From CAZMGB01 sp964565775 (lineage in GTDB: Bacteria > Chloroflexota > Dehalococcoidia > DSTF01 > JALHUB01), in NCBI GenBank assembly GCA_964565775.1, contig CAZMGB010000018.1, positions 1 to 64,000 on the forward strand: a DNA stretch of 64,000 nt. Direction: 5' to 3'. Shown here one piece after another: positions 25,072 through 33,805 of this stretch; within the stretch, counting starts at the first letter, position 1; the number at the start of each line of letters is the position of its first letter. The translations under genes and the position numbers were made by a program. The notes under the pieces were generated by a model that was not told the DNA's origin, searched no databases, and saw only the letters and a list, made by a program, of their open reading frames with translations.

Positions 25072-26772
25072 TCAGTCCTCCGCCCCCGCCGTCGCGAACT
25101 CCACGAGGCCGGGCGGAATCACGTTCGCGTCCCGGTCGATGACCACATGGATCACGGCCGGCAGGCCGGAGCTTTGCGCCGCCTCCAGGGCGGGGCGGAC
25201 CTGCTTCGGCTCCTCCACGTAGGCACCGAAGCAGCCGAACCCTTCCGCCACCTTGTCGTAGCGGGGCCTGGAGTGGTCCAGGCCCACCAGGTTCTCAAGC
25301 CCCAGCATGGCGAGCTGGCCCGCCGTCTCCATCCCCCAGCGGTAGTCGCAGGCCACGACGCAGATGATCGGGAGCTTCTCGCGAAAGGCCGTCTCTAGCT
25401 CCGCTATGTTGAACCCGAACGCCGAGTCCCCCGTGACAAGGATAACCGTCCGCTCGGGGTGGGCCAGCTTCGCGGCGAGGGCGTAGGGGACGCCGGCCCC
25501 CAGATGACCGAACTTGGAAGTCCAGAGGAAGTGACGCGGCTCATAGACCCGGCAGTACTGGAAGGAGTACAGCGACGTGTTGCCGCCGTCCATGACCAGC
25601 GTGCCTTCGCGGGGGAAGAAGTCCGCTACCTCCGACACCAGCTTTGCTGGGTGCACAGGGGTGGCGTCGGTGGCCAGGGCCATCAGTCCTTCCTTCCACT
25701 CCCGGTCCAGCCGCTGGAACTCCTGAAGCCTCTCGGAAGAGGGGCGGGGGCCACCGATCGATTCGATCTCGTCCAGGAGAAGGGCCAGGCTGGCCCGAGC
25801 GTCGCCCACCATGCCAAGATCGACGGGACGATTGCGACCGATCATCTCGGGGCAGGCGTCTATCTGGATTATCTTCTGCTTGCCCGGAGGCGCCCAGTTC
25901 GGCGGCCGGCCGTAGTTCTCCAGTTGCCCGAGCTGCGTGCCCACGAGCACGACGAGGTCCGCCTGCTGGCGCAGCGCCACTCCTCCCGCAGAGAGCGGAA
26001 TGAAGCAGAGGGGATGGTCCTCCGGGAAGAGTCCGCGGGCGCTGGGTGCCAGGAGGACGGGACACTCCAGGCGCTCGGCCAGTTGTCTCACTTCGGCCCA
26101 GGCGCCGGAATGGCGGACGCCCGCTCCGACGTAGAGGGCAGGCAGGGCCGCCTCCGCCAGCATCACCGCCGCATCCTTGATCAGCGTGCGGTCCGGCGCG
26201 AGACCCTGCGTCGTCCGGTAGCGCTCCCTGGGCTCGACTGGGGCGCTCTCCTCCTCGATCTCGGCCTGGAACACGTCTTCGGGCACATCCAGATGCACGG
26301 GCCCCGGCTTGCCGCTGGTGGCGGTGCGAAAGGCCCTCCTCACGAGCTCCGGGATGCGCTTTGGGCTGGCGACGAGGGCGTTCCACTTCGTGACGGGCTT
26401 GAACAGCTCCACCTGGTCGGCGTACTGGAAGACACCGCCCCGGTCGGGGTAGATCGCGTGGCTGGGGCAGTTGGCGCTCACGGCAATAACGGGGCTGCCC
26501 TCCGAATATGCCGTGACGATCCCCGAGAGAAGGTTCGCCGTTCCGGGGCCGGCTCCGGCCATGCACACCGCGGGCTCGCCCGTGACGCGCGTCCAGCCGT
26601 CGGCCATGTGGGCAGCGGCGGCCTCGTGACGGGGTGGCAGAAGGCGGACGCCGTAGTCCTTCAGTTTCGCCAGCACCGGGTTGTAGCCGACGTCAGGGAC
26701 GGCGAATATGACGCGGATCTTCTCCTGGGCGAGGCATTTCAGGAAGAGCTCACCGCCTGTGATGGTGGACAC
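25072..26772 (-). CDS. Thiamine-diphosphate-dependent enzyme (acetolactate-synthase-like)
   Basis: 566 aa, GTG start with AAAGGGGGGA upstream. The three-domain POX fold is complete: the N-terminal pyrimidine domain with the catalytic Glu in RHEAAAAHMADGW, a central domain, and the C-terminal ThDP motif GDSAFGFNIAELET. The second Asn pair of the metal motif is replaced by ACDYRWGM. Members include acetolactate synthase, benzoylformate decarboxylase and oxalyl- or 2-hydroxyacyl-CoA lyases; the substrate is not assignable. There is no regulatory subunit gene beside it, which argues against acetolactate synthase. Confidence 0.85.
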   Translation of the reverse strand: MSTITGGELFLKCLAQEKIRVIFAVPDVGYNPVLAKLKDYGVRLLPPRHEAAAAHMADGWTRVTGEPAVCMAGAGPGTANLLSGIVTAYSEGSPVIAVSANCPSHAIYPDRGGVFQYADQVELFKPVTKWNALVASPKRIPELVRRAFRTATSGKPGPVHLDVPEDVFQAEIEEESAPVEPRERYRTTQGLAPDRTLIKDAAVMLAEAALPALYVGAGVRHSGAWAEVRQLAERLECPVLLAPSARGLFPEDHPLCFIPLSAGGVALRQQADLVVLVGTQLGQLENYGRPPNWAPPGKQKIIQIDACPEMIGRNRPVDLGMVGDARASLALLLDEIESIGGPRPSSERLQEFQRLDREWKEGLMALATDATPVHPAKLVSEVADFFPREGTLVMDGGNTSLYSFQYCRVYEPRHFLWTSKFGHLGAGVPYALAAKLAHPERTVILVTGDSAFGFNIAELETAFREKLPIICVVACDYRWGMETAGQLAMLGLENLVGLDHSRPRYDKVAEGFGCFGAYVEEPKQVRPALEAAQSSGLPAVIHVVIDRDANVIPPGLVEFATAGAED

Positions 26773-26901
26773 GGTGTCCCCCCTTTCTCTGGCCGCAGCA
26801 TCTGGGGCTCCGCTTCGGGGCGACCCTCAGCGCTGGGCCGAATCGGTCGCTGACATGCGGGCATGGGAAGTCGGCGCTGTGTGTCGACAAGGTGCGGAGC
26901 A

Positions 26902-26910
26902 ATTGTACCA
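26902..26910 (-). promoter_or_regulatory. Extended -10 promoter element
   Basis: TGGTACAAT on the minus strand, about 130 nt before the ThDP enzyme's GTG start. No good -35 is present. Confidence 0.45.
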
Positions 26911-26958
26911 TTCTCGGCAGACCGTCGCCGCCCCGAAGCCGCGACCGCCGGTCGCCCC

Positions 26959-28440
26959 TCAGCCGTAGCGGCTGCGGAAGTACTGCCAGACCAGGCTCGA
27001 GACCGTCTGGCCGAGGGGAATGTCGGCGTACTTGGTCGGCACGTCCTCGGTGAAGAAGGACACGGCGTACGCATACTGCCTGCCGCCGCTCTCGAAGATG
27101 ACGACGCCGGCGTCATTGTCGATCCATCCGCCGGGGCTGGGGTAGAAGCCGTTTTTGTGGGCGACCGTCGCGCTGCCGACGCCGGCCGGAATGAGGTATT
27201 GCAGGCCGGGCTTCACCTCCGTGAGCTTCCCTATCAGATAGTCCCGCCACGCCGGACTGACGACGCCACCGCCGTAGAAGTTCGCCAACGCGCGGTTCAT
27301 CTCGTTCGCCGTCAGGATGTTGACGCCGCCGCCCAACGAAAACTCGTCCGGGAAGGCGGGGGCGTGGTCGTAGAGCGACGTCTCCAGGCCAAGGGAGTCC
27401 ATCAGCTCGTTCACCTTTTCGACGCCGGCCTGGATGTCGCCTCCACCCGTCTTCACGAGAAGGGTGTGGCCGGTGACCGCGTTGCTGCTCCAGGTCGTGC
27501 TCGATATCAGTCCGCCGACGTCAGCCTCGTCGTAGAGACCCGCCTCGACGTCCATCACCACCGACAGCAGTACGAAGAAGTTCATCGTGCAGCCGGGCAG
27601 CCTCAGGTCGTCCCCTTTCACGTCGATGGACTCGCCGGTCTGAAGGTCCGTAACAGCCACCGCAGCGTTCAACCCCGACGCCTCGATCTGCGCCCTTAGC
27701 TGTTCCCTGAGAAGCAGCAGCCCTTCGCTGGTATGGCCTGAGGCGGCCCCACAGGCGGGCGTGAAGAACACGCGCGTCGGGCTGGCGCGCCACCGGTCGC
27801 CGATGAGGGTGTTGACGCGCCAGTGGTAGCGGGCCCCCGCCGACAGTCCCTCCCACTTGAAGGTCGAAACCCCTTTCGCCAGCGGACCGACGCCGCCGAA
27901 GCTGCCGGGGGCAAAGGAGCCGCCCTGCGCGGAGATGTCCAGCCACTGAGTCGCACCAGGGACGAGGCTGGGAACCCAGGAGAAGGAGACATCCACCCCG
28001 CCCTGGTCAGCCCTGCACTCCTGCGTGACCTTCGGGAGGCTGGCTGACGGCGAACAGTCTCCTGTGACGAAGGCGCGGGTGGCGCTCACACGCCACCCGT
28101 CCGGGTAGAGGACGTACAATCGCAGGTAGTGTGGCTGCCCCGCCAGGAGGCCGGTCCAGGTAAACGAAGAGCTGCTGGGGGTCAGCGGCCCCACCCTGGC
28201 ATACGTTCCCTCGGCGAAGCCGTTGTCGTAGAGGCTCATGTCGAGCCAGATGCTCCGGGCGCCCTCCCCCGGCAGCTCCCAGCCGAATGTCGCCTCCACC
28301 CGCCCCTGCGAGGCGGCGCTACAGGTCTGCTCGACGACGGCGATCTTCGGCGCTTCCTGCGCGGTGCCGGGCGATGGGGCAGCGACCCGGGCGAGCGCGG
28401 CCAATCCTGCGAAGACGACGACCGCAACGATCCGTCGCAT
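26959..28440 (-). CDS. Secreted beta-lactamase-fold protein lacking the SxxK pair
   Basis: 493 aa. A signal peptide (about residues 1-28) leads into two fibronectin-like domains (about 30-130 and 135-230), then a class A beta-lactamase-fold domain (about 245-490). The position of the catalytic SxxK reads CTMN in LPGCTMNFFVLLS: Cys replaces Ser and Asn replaces Lys. An SSN motif (WSSNAVTGH) stands in for SDN, and HKNGF for KTG. I believe this variant recurs in Chloroflexota relatives. It is probably not a beta-lactamase; a Cys-based hydrolase or a binding protein are possible. Confidence 0.82.
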   Translation of the reverse strand: MRRIVAVVVFAGLAALARVAAPSPGTAQEAPKIAVVEQTCSAASQGRVEATFGWELPGEGARSIWLDMSLYDNGFAEGTYARVGPLTPSSSSFTWTGLLAGQPHYLRLYVLYPDGWRVSATRAFVTGDCSPSASLPKVTQECRADQGGVDVSFSWVPSLVPGATQWLDISAQGGSFAPGSFGGVGPLAKGVSTFKWEGLSAGARYHWRVNTLIGDRWRASPTRVFFTPACGAASGHTSEGLLLLREQLRAQIEASGLNAAVAVTDLQTGESIDVKGDDLRLPGCTMNFFVLLSVVMDVEAGLYDEADVGGLISSTTWSSNAVTGHTLLVKTGGGDIQAGVEKVNELMDSLGLETSLYDHAPAFPDEFSLGGGVNILTANEMNRALANFYGGGVVSPAWRDYLIGKLTEVKPGLQYLIPAGVGSATVAHKNGFYPSPGGWIDNDAGVVIFESGGRQYAYAVSFFTEDVPTKYADIPLGQTVSSLVWQYFRSRYG

Positions 28441-28450
28441 CGTCTCTCTT

Positions 28451-28735
28451 CTACGCCTCCTTCGAGCGAGAGGCGATAACGGGCCGCCCCGACCAGTTCC
28501 AGGCCAGGTCCGTGCGGCTCATGCCGGGGAGCATGCCGTGCAGCGCTGTCGGGTGGATGAAGAGCCCTTCGCGGTCGCGGCTCTCGCCGCCGCCGGTCCA
28601 GCGGGCGCCGCGTGTCTCCAGCCGCTCGCTGGCGTCCTCATCCACCTTCGCGGCGCCAAGGAGGTCGCGAGGCGTCTCCTCCGCCGCCGCACGCTCGCGG
28701 ACGGCCATCTGGATCCCGTCGAGGCGCTTGAGCAT
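28451..28735 (-). pseudogene. Internally deleted VOC-family gene
   Basis: From ATG 28735 the product is 94 aa. It starts like a two-lobed VOC protein (MLKRLDGIQMAVRERAAAEE, then DLLGAAKV) and ends like one (GLFIHPTALHGMLPG, then SRTDLAWNWSGRP). The central strands that carry the metal ligands are missing, about two thirds of a normal protein. An intact promoter lies upstream (28785-28813). An in-frame deletion is the simplest reading; a shortened functional protein cannot be excluded. Confidence 0.55.
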
Positions 28736-28784
28736 CTGTCCACCTTCCAGCAGCCGCCGCTCAGGGGCCAGCCAACTTCCACCG

Positions 28785-28813
28785 AGTATACTATCGCCGT
28801 GAGGGGCGAGCAA
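28785..28813 (-). promoter_or_regulatory. Promoter before the VOC remnant
   Basis: Minus strand: TTGCTC (28808-28813), a 17-bp spacer and TATACT (28785-28790), about 50 nt before the ATG at 28735. Confidence 0.65.
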
Positions 28814-28874
28814 TTCTCCAGCGGGCGGAGAGCGCCCCCGCGTTGACAGTCACAGAGATCAACACCTGTCGATA

Positions 28875-29288
28875 ATGATCGCTTTGTGGGTCGCCATCGC
28901 CGCCGGTCTTGCGGTCCTCTGTATCGCCGTCGGAATCGCTGCCTGGCTGATCTGGCGTCGCAGCGATGAGGAGGCGCGCAGCCTGGTCGGGCGCGTCATG
29001 CGCCTGCCTCTCCGCGACAAGGCCCGCCTGGCATATCGGCTGGCTCGCGACGCTCGCATCCCGTTGCCCGTGCGCGCGATCCCGCCCGCCCTGATCCTAT
29101 ATCTCTCGATGCCCCTGGACCTGATACCCGACTTCATTCCTGTCCTCGGCCACGTGGACGACCTCGTCATCGTACTGATCGGCATCGGCCTACTTCTGCG
29201 ATTCGCGCCACGCTACGTAATGGAGGATCAGATCGCCCGGCTCGAAACCTGTCGCGGTAAGAGATCGGAGGGGGATGCAGCGAGATAA
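28875..29288 (+). CDS. DUF1232 (YkvA-like) membrane protein
   Basis: 137 aa. An N-terminal transmembrane helix (about 5-25) is followed by the DUF1232 core: PVRAIPPALILYLSMPLDLIP, then DFIPVLGHVDDLVIVLIGIG. This core is a short membrane-associated helical hairpin found in many bacteria. The function is unknown. No clear ribosome-binding site is visible. It is divergent from the VOC remnant. Confidence 0.82.
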   Translation: MIALWVAIAAGLAVLCIAVGIAAWLIWRRSDEEARSLVGRVMRLPLRDKARLAYRLARDARIPLPVRAIPPALILYLSMPLDLIPDFIPVLGHVDDLVIVLIGIGLLLRFAPRYVMEDQIARLETCRGKRSEGDAAR

Positions 29289-29413
29289 TGCGCTATTGTT
29301 GTTGACACGCTGGCCCTGATAAGCTGAGCTACGACGTGCAGCAACGTTCCTTGTCTTAGCGCCAGAGCCCGGCGCGCCAATGGTAGAGAGCGCGAAGCCA
29401 GGGGGGAAGCAAG

Positions 29414-29869
29414 ATGCCCATCGTCGTAGGATCTGACCACGCCGGCTTCGCCATGAAGCAGACGGTGCTCGAGCATCTGACGGCGGCCGGCGAGCAGGTC
29501 ATAGACGTTGGCACGTTCAGCGCGGACCCCGTCGATTACCCCGACTACGCCCGCGCCGTCGCCGAAGCCGTGCTGCGGGGCGACGCCGAGCGGGGCATTC
29601 TCATATGCGGTAGCGGAGTCGGCGCGTCAGTGGCGGCAAACAAGCTCCCGGGCGTTCGCGCCGGCCTCTGCCACGACACCTACTCGGCGCGACAGGGGGT
29701 CGAGCACGACGACATGAACGTGCTCTGCCTGGGGGCTCGGGTGATCGGGCCGGAGCTGGCGCTGGAGCTGGTGCGCGCCTTTCTCGGCGCCTCCTTCTCC
29801 GGTGAGGAGCGCCACCGCCGCCGCCTGGCCAAGATACGCCAGATCGAAGAGCGAGCGGCGGAGCGCTAG
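29414..29869 (+). CDS. rpiB: Ribose-5-phosphate isomerase B
   Basis: 151 aa, normal length. It interconverts ribose-5-phosphate and ribulose-5-phosphate in the pentose phosphate pathway. Motifs: SDHAGFAMKQ near residue 8, DYPDYARAVAEAV, the active-site Cys in ICGSGVGASVAANK and CHDTYSARQGVEHDDMNVLCLG. A good Shine-Dalgarno (AGGGGGGAAG) precedes ATG 29414. Confidence 0.95.
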   Translation: MPIVVGSDHAGFAMKQTVLEHLTAAGEQVIDVGTFSADPVDYPDYARAVAEAVLRGDAERGILICGSGVGASVAANKLPGVRAGLCHDTYSARQGVEHDDMNVLCLGARVIGPELALELVRAFLGASFSGEERHRRRLAKIRQIEERAAER

Positions 29870-29908
29870 ACGGAGACCTGCTCCTCCGAGCCAGACCGCA
29901 GAGCGCAG

Positions 29909-30994
29909 CTATCCCTGGTCGAGGACGGCTCGGATCGTCGCCGCGTACGCCTCGCTCTCGGCGTCATCGGTGACGATCTCGATCTCCGAAGGCGAAGAGA
30001 CGCCCAGTTCAAGCTCGGCCGCCCGCTTTATCTGCTCCTGCCCGAAGATCGGCCCCATGCTCACCGCCGGCGTCGTTCCCAGGTGGCGGAGGATCGCCAC
30101 CCCGACGGCGTCGAGGGCCACGCGGTCCGTCCCCGCCAGTATCACCCCCGCCTCGACCTCCGTCCCCTGATCCGGCCCGCCGTCCACGAACGCCTGGACG
30201 CCGTCCATGACCACCAGGGAAGGCGTGTAGACCGTGTTGATCTCGGCAATCATCGACCGGAGGGAGGGTGACGTGTGCATCTCGGTCATGTAGTTGTAGC
30301 CGCCGCCGGGCAGCTCGAAAGCCACCAGCCCTACGGCATTCTTGATGGAGAGCGTGAAGTCCGCGTACTCGTGCGTCTTCAGGTTGCACGTCTGCACCAC
30401 CGCATCCGAATCGAGCAGCAGGCGCGCCACCGATATGCCGTCCTTCCAGTGGCTCTCGGGCGGGTGGAACTTCGTCCAGCCCTCCGCGCCCATCTCGTTG
30501 AGGTACAGCATGTCGAGGCCCAGCTCCTGCGCCACCGCCGGCGCCCCTGCCCCTTCGGCGATCTTTCGCGTGTCCGCGCCGACTCCAGATCGCCCCGCTA
30601 CGGTGATATGGGAGGCGCCCCGGTCGAGGACGCCGGCGGCCACCGCTCGCAGTGTGTCGGGATGGGTGACGCAGGGCGTCGGGAAGGGGGCGTTGAAGTT
30701 GGGTTTGAGATAGACGCTGCTGCCCCGCAAGCCTTCCGGCGAGACCAGGTCGATGGCGCGCCGCACGCCCTCTGTTCGGTCAGTGGTGCGGATGAGGACG
30801 ACCTTCGATGTGGCCGCGGGCGGCGGCGTGGGGCTGGGTGCCGGCACCGTCGGCGTGACGGGAACCGGGGTCGGCACCGGTTCACTCCCTTCGCCGCTTT
30901 CACACGCTGCGAGAGCGGGCACGACCAGCGAGCCTGCACCCAGCGCACAGGTGCGGAGGAAGGCGCGTCGACTGAGCGGGCAGCTTGCTTTCAC
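29909..30994 (-). CDS. TAT-exported DUF362 protein
   Basis: 361 aa from GTG 30994, chosen because AAGGAGG lies 7 nt upstream; a longer frame reaches 31150 without a ribosome-binding site. The N-terminus is a twin-arginine signal (SRRAFLRTCALGAGSLV) with a Cys after the Ala-rich stretch (ALAACESG), suggesting a lipoprotein. A Pro/Thr linker precedes the DUF362 core, seen as KPNFNAPFPTPCVTHPDTL, NLKTHEYADFTLSIKNAVG and a final acidic strand region. DUF362 proteins are of unknown function and often neighbour redox enzymes; here the divergent neighbour is a glycyl-radical enzyme. Confidence 0.85.
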   Translation of the reverse strand: MKASCPLSRRAFLRTCALGAGSLVVPALAACESGEGSEPVPTPVPVTPTVPAPSPTPPPAATSKVVLIRTTDRTEGVRRAIDLVSPEGLRGSSVYLKPNFNAPFPTPCVTHPDTLRAVAAGVLDRGASHITVAGRSGVGADTRKIAEGAGAPAVAQELGLDMLYLNEMGAEGWTKFHPPESHWKDGISVARLLLDSDAVVQTCNLKTHEYADFTLSIKNAVGLVAFELPGGGYNYMTEMHTSPSLRSMIAEINTVYTPSLVVMDGVQAFVDGGPDQGTEVEAGVILAGTDRVALDAVGVAILRHLGTTPAVSMGPIFGQEQIKRAAELELGVSSPSEIEIVTDDAESEAYAATIRAVLDQG

Positions 30995-31318
30995 CGAAGA
31001 GCCTCCTTGCTCCTCTTTTCCAACGGGGGGAGCTCCCTTCAAGCCAGGAACCAGGAGCCGCACGAACAAAGACGCGCCCGCGCCCGACACTTGCCGCCAT
31101 CTGGGCACGGGGCTGCGGCTAGGGTGCGCACCGGCATCGGAAGGCGGCAAGTGCCATTTGGACTGTTTTCGGAGGCCGGGACCGAAGCAGGGGCCTCAGC
31201 TTCGGGCGCGACGACGCCCGCCCCGCCGGCGGGCCCCACCAGGGGCGCAGGAGCAGGCCGGACGCTGCCTTCACATGTGCAGGGGCTGCCGACGAGTCGC
31301 GGTGCTCCTCATGCCATC

Positions 31319-31347
31319 TTTGTCGCCCATGACTCGCGGGGTATAAT
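31319..31347 (+). promoter_or_regulatory. Promoter of the glycyl-radical operon
   Basis: A consensus -10 TATAAT (31342-31347) with a weak TTTGTC -35 (31319-31324) at 17 bp. It lies 34 nt before the start codon, with GAGGAG as ribosome-binding site. Confidence 0.6.
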
Positions 31348-31380
31348 GACGATTGAGCGACAGAGAAGGCAAGAGGAGAC

Positions 31381-33786
31381 ATGAGCGCCTATCCGGCCCA
31401 CGAGCTGGCCCCCGCAGCCATTTGGTCGGCGTCCCCGTCGCTATCGGCTCGCGTACAACGCTTGCGCGACGAATTCTTCTCCTTCTATGAGCGCGACTAC
31501 TTCCGGAATGAGGTCCACCCCTACGGCTCCGGCGCTCCCTGGGACGAGGTCTGGTCCCCCTACCACTGGGGCGTCGTGCCGGAGATGTACGTCTTCTTCG
31601 ATAGCTTTCAGGACAGCCTGCTGGCCGCCGCCGAGACGTTGCCCCTGCCCGCCACGTTCTGGGACGAGCCCCTGGTAGTACGACGCGCCCTCTTCTTCGG
31701 CGAGCTCCTCCAGCGTCACCTGCCGGTGAAGATACTGGACGGCGAACTCATCGTCGGCGCCTACTTCAACACTGCCCTCTCCAAGACCCACACCCGCGCC
31801 GAGGCTCGGAGGTGGCACCACGCCGTCCGCCGCTGGCGTCGAAAGGCTCAACGACTGAACGAGCTGGGCGTCGGCAACTGCGGCGCCATGCCCGGCCATC
31901 TCATCCCCGACTACCCGCGCGTGCTCCGTATGGGGTTCAGGGGTATCGCCGGCGAGCTGGAGGAGATGCAGCGCCAGGAGCGAGACGCCAGGAAGCGCGA
32001 CTTCCTGCGGGCGCTGCTGCTCTGCTGCGAGGCCGTGCCCGCTCTCGCCGGTCGCTACGCTGAGGAGGCCGAGACCCTGGCGGACGATGAGACCGACCCT
32101 CAGCGCCAGGCCGAGCTGAGGGAGATCGCTCGCATCTGCCGCAGGGTGCCCTGGCAGCCCGCCGAGAGCTTCTATGAGGCACTCCAGGCCCTCTGGTTCA
32201 CTCATATGCTTGTCATGGCCGCCGAGTCGTACCCCGGCGCGGGACTCTCGCCGGGCCGCATCGACCAGTACCTCTACCCCTACTACCGCGACGACCTGGC
32301 AGCGGGCCGGATCGACCGCGGGCAGGCGCGCGAGCTCGTCCAGTGCTTCTGGCTCAAGCACAACTACGCGTACGATTTCCAGGGCCGCGTCGGCACGAAC
32401 CAGGGCATCAACTCCGGCTTCGGCCAGCTCGTCACCCTCGGCGGCACGGGGCCCGACGGCGAGGACGCCAGCAACGACCTCACGTGGCTCATGCTGGACG
32501 TCATCGAGGAGATGAACCTGCTGGAGCCCAAGCCCAACATCCGCCTCCACCAGAAGACGCCCGACGACCTCCTCCTCCGCGTCGCCGGGCTCATCGGCCG
32601 CGCCCAGGGCTCGCCATTCCTCCTCAACTTCGACGAAGCCGCCATTCGTGGCCTGGAGTGGCAAGGGCTCCCGGCCGACCGCCTCTGGGACTACGCTCCG
32701 GTCGGCTGCCTCGAGAACACCCTCCAGGGCTGCGACCGCTCCGGCACGGTCGACGTCAACCTCAACATCGCCAAGGCCGTCGAGCTCACCCTCAATGATG
32801 GACGAGACATGCTCACCGGCCGTCGCGTGGGGCCGCGCACCGGCGATCCCCGCTCCTTCCACGACTTCCCGGCGTTCTTCTCCGCCTTCAAGAGGCAGCT
32901 CAAGGCCCTGCTGGAGAGTCTCATCGACTGCAGCAATGACGCCGACGCCATCCGCGCCGGGCTCGAGCCGACGCCTTACCTCAGCGTCCTCGTCGACGGC
33001 TGCGCCGAGAGCGGCCGCGACATTACGGCCGGCGGCGCCCGCCACAACTACATCACGGTCGAGGGCATCGCTCTCGCCACCGCCGTCGACTCCCTGGCCG
33101 CCGTCAAGCGGCTGGTCTTCGAAGAGCGCCGTGTGAGCATGGACGAACTGCTCGCCGCCATCCGGGCCAACTTCGAGGGGCACGAGGAGCTGCGCCACAC
33201 CCTGACCTACAGGGCCCCCAAGTTCGGCAACGACGACCCCGAGGTCGATGACATTGCCCGCGAGCTGTCCCGCTTCTGGACGGAGGAGGCGTTCAAGCAC
33301 CGCTCGCCGGCCACCGGGCGTCGCTACCGGGGCGGATACCTATCGTGGAACTACTGGGTGGCCTACGCCCCCTCCACCGCCGCCACCCCCGACGGCCGCC
33401 GCCGCGGCACGTTCCTCTCCAACGGCGTCTGCCCCGTCACCGGCTGCGACCGACAGGGCCCGACCGCAGTCATCAAGTCGGTAGGACACCTGGGGCTGGA
33501 GAGCGCGCCCAACGGCGCCTCCCACACGATAAGCCTCAGCCCCTCCCTTCTGCGGGACGAGGAGCACGTGGCCAAGCTGGCGGGCCTCCTGCGTGCCTAT
33601 GGCCGCATCGGCGGAACGGCCCTCCAGGTAAACGCCGTCGACGCCGACACCTTGCGGGCCGCCCAGGCCGACCCGGAGACCTATCGCAACCTGCTCGTGC
33701 GGGTCACGGGCTACAACGCCTACTTCGTCATGCTGGGCCGCGAGATCCAGGACGAGATCATCGCCCGCGAGGCGCACGGCGTGTAG
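31381..33786 (+). CDS. Glycyl-radical enzyme of unassigned substrate
   Basis: 801 aa of the pyruvate-formate-lyase superfamily. The thiyl-radical Cys is Cys443 in PVGCLENTLQG; the GC-x-E order places it with the eliminases and dehydratases (choline lyase, diol, hydroxyproline and hydroxyphenylacetate types), not PFL, which has Cys-Cys. The glycyl radical is Gly777 in VRVTGYNAYF. A conserved GHLIPDYPRVLRMGFRG segment lies near residue 170. GCLEN differs from the usual GCVEP, so the substrate is open. It leads a three-gene operon with its activase and a flavoprotein. The enzyme is oxygen-sensitive by nature. Confidence 0.93.
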   Translation: MSAYPAHELAPAAIWSASPSLSARVQRLRDEFFSFYERDYFRNEVHPYGSGAPWDEVWSPYHWGVVPEMYVFFDSFQDSLLAAAETLPLPATFWDEPLVVRRALFFGELLQRHLPVKILDGELIVGAYFNTALSKTHTRAEARRWHHAVRRWRRKAQRLNELGVGNCGAMPGHLIPDYPRVLRMGFRGIAGELEEMQRQERDARKRDFLRALLLCCEAVPALAGRYAEEAETLADDETDPQRQAELREIARICRRVPWQPAESFYEALQALWFTHMLVMAAESYPGAGLSPGRIDQYLYPYYRDDLAAGRIDRGQARELVQCFWLKHNYAYDFQGRVGTNQGINSGFGQLVTLGGTGPDGEDASNDLTWLMLDVIEEMNLLEPKPNIRLHQKTPDDLLLRVAGLIGRAQGSPFLLNFDEAAIRGLEWQGLPADRLWDYAPVGCLENTLQGCDRSGTVDVNLNIAKAVELTLNDGRDMLTGRRVGPRTGDPRSFHDFPAFFSAFKRQLKALLESLIDCSNDADAIRAGLEPTPYLSVLVDGCAESGRDITAGGARHNYITVEGIALATAVDSLAAVKRLVFEERRVSMDELLAAIRANFEGHEELRHTLTYRAPKFGNDDPEVDDIARELSRFWTEEAFKHRSPATGRRYRGGYLSWNYWVAYAPSTAATPDGRRRGTFLSNGVCPVTGCDRQGPTAVIKSVGHLGLESAPNGASHTISLSPSLLRDEEHVAKLAGLLRAYGRIGGTALQVNAVDADTLRAAQADPETYRNLLVRVTGYNAYFVMLGREIQDEIIAREAHGV

Positions 33787-33805
33787 GACCCGAGGGAAAC
33801 CATTC

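Noticed and set aside
28843..28848. TTGACA as -35 for the DUF1232 gene
   Set aside because: The only TATAAT-like hexamer (GATAAT) is 22 bp away and abuts the start codon.
31441..33300. 619-codon minus-strand frame
   Set aside because: Antisense to the glycyl-radical enzyme; no recognisable domain.
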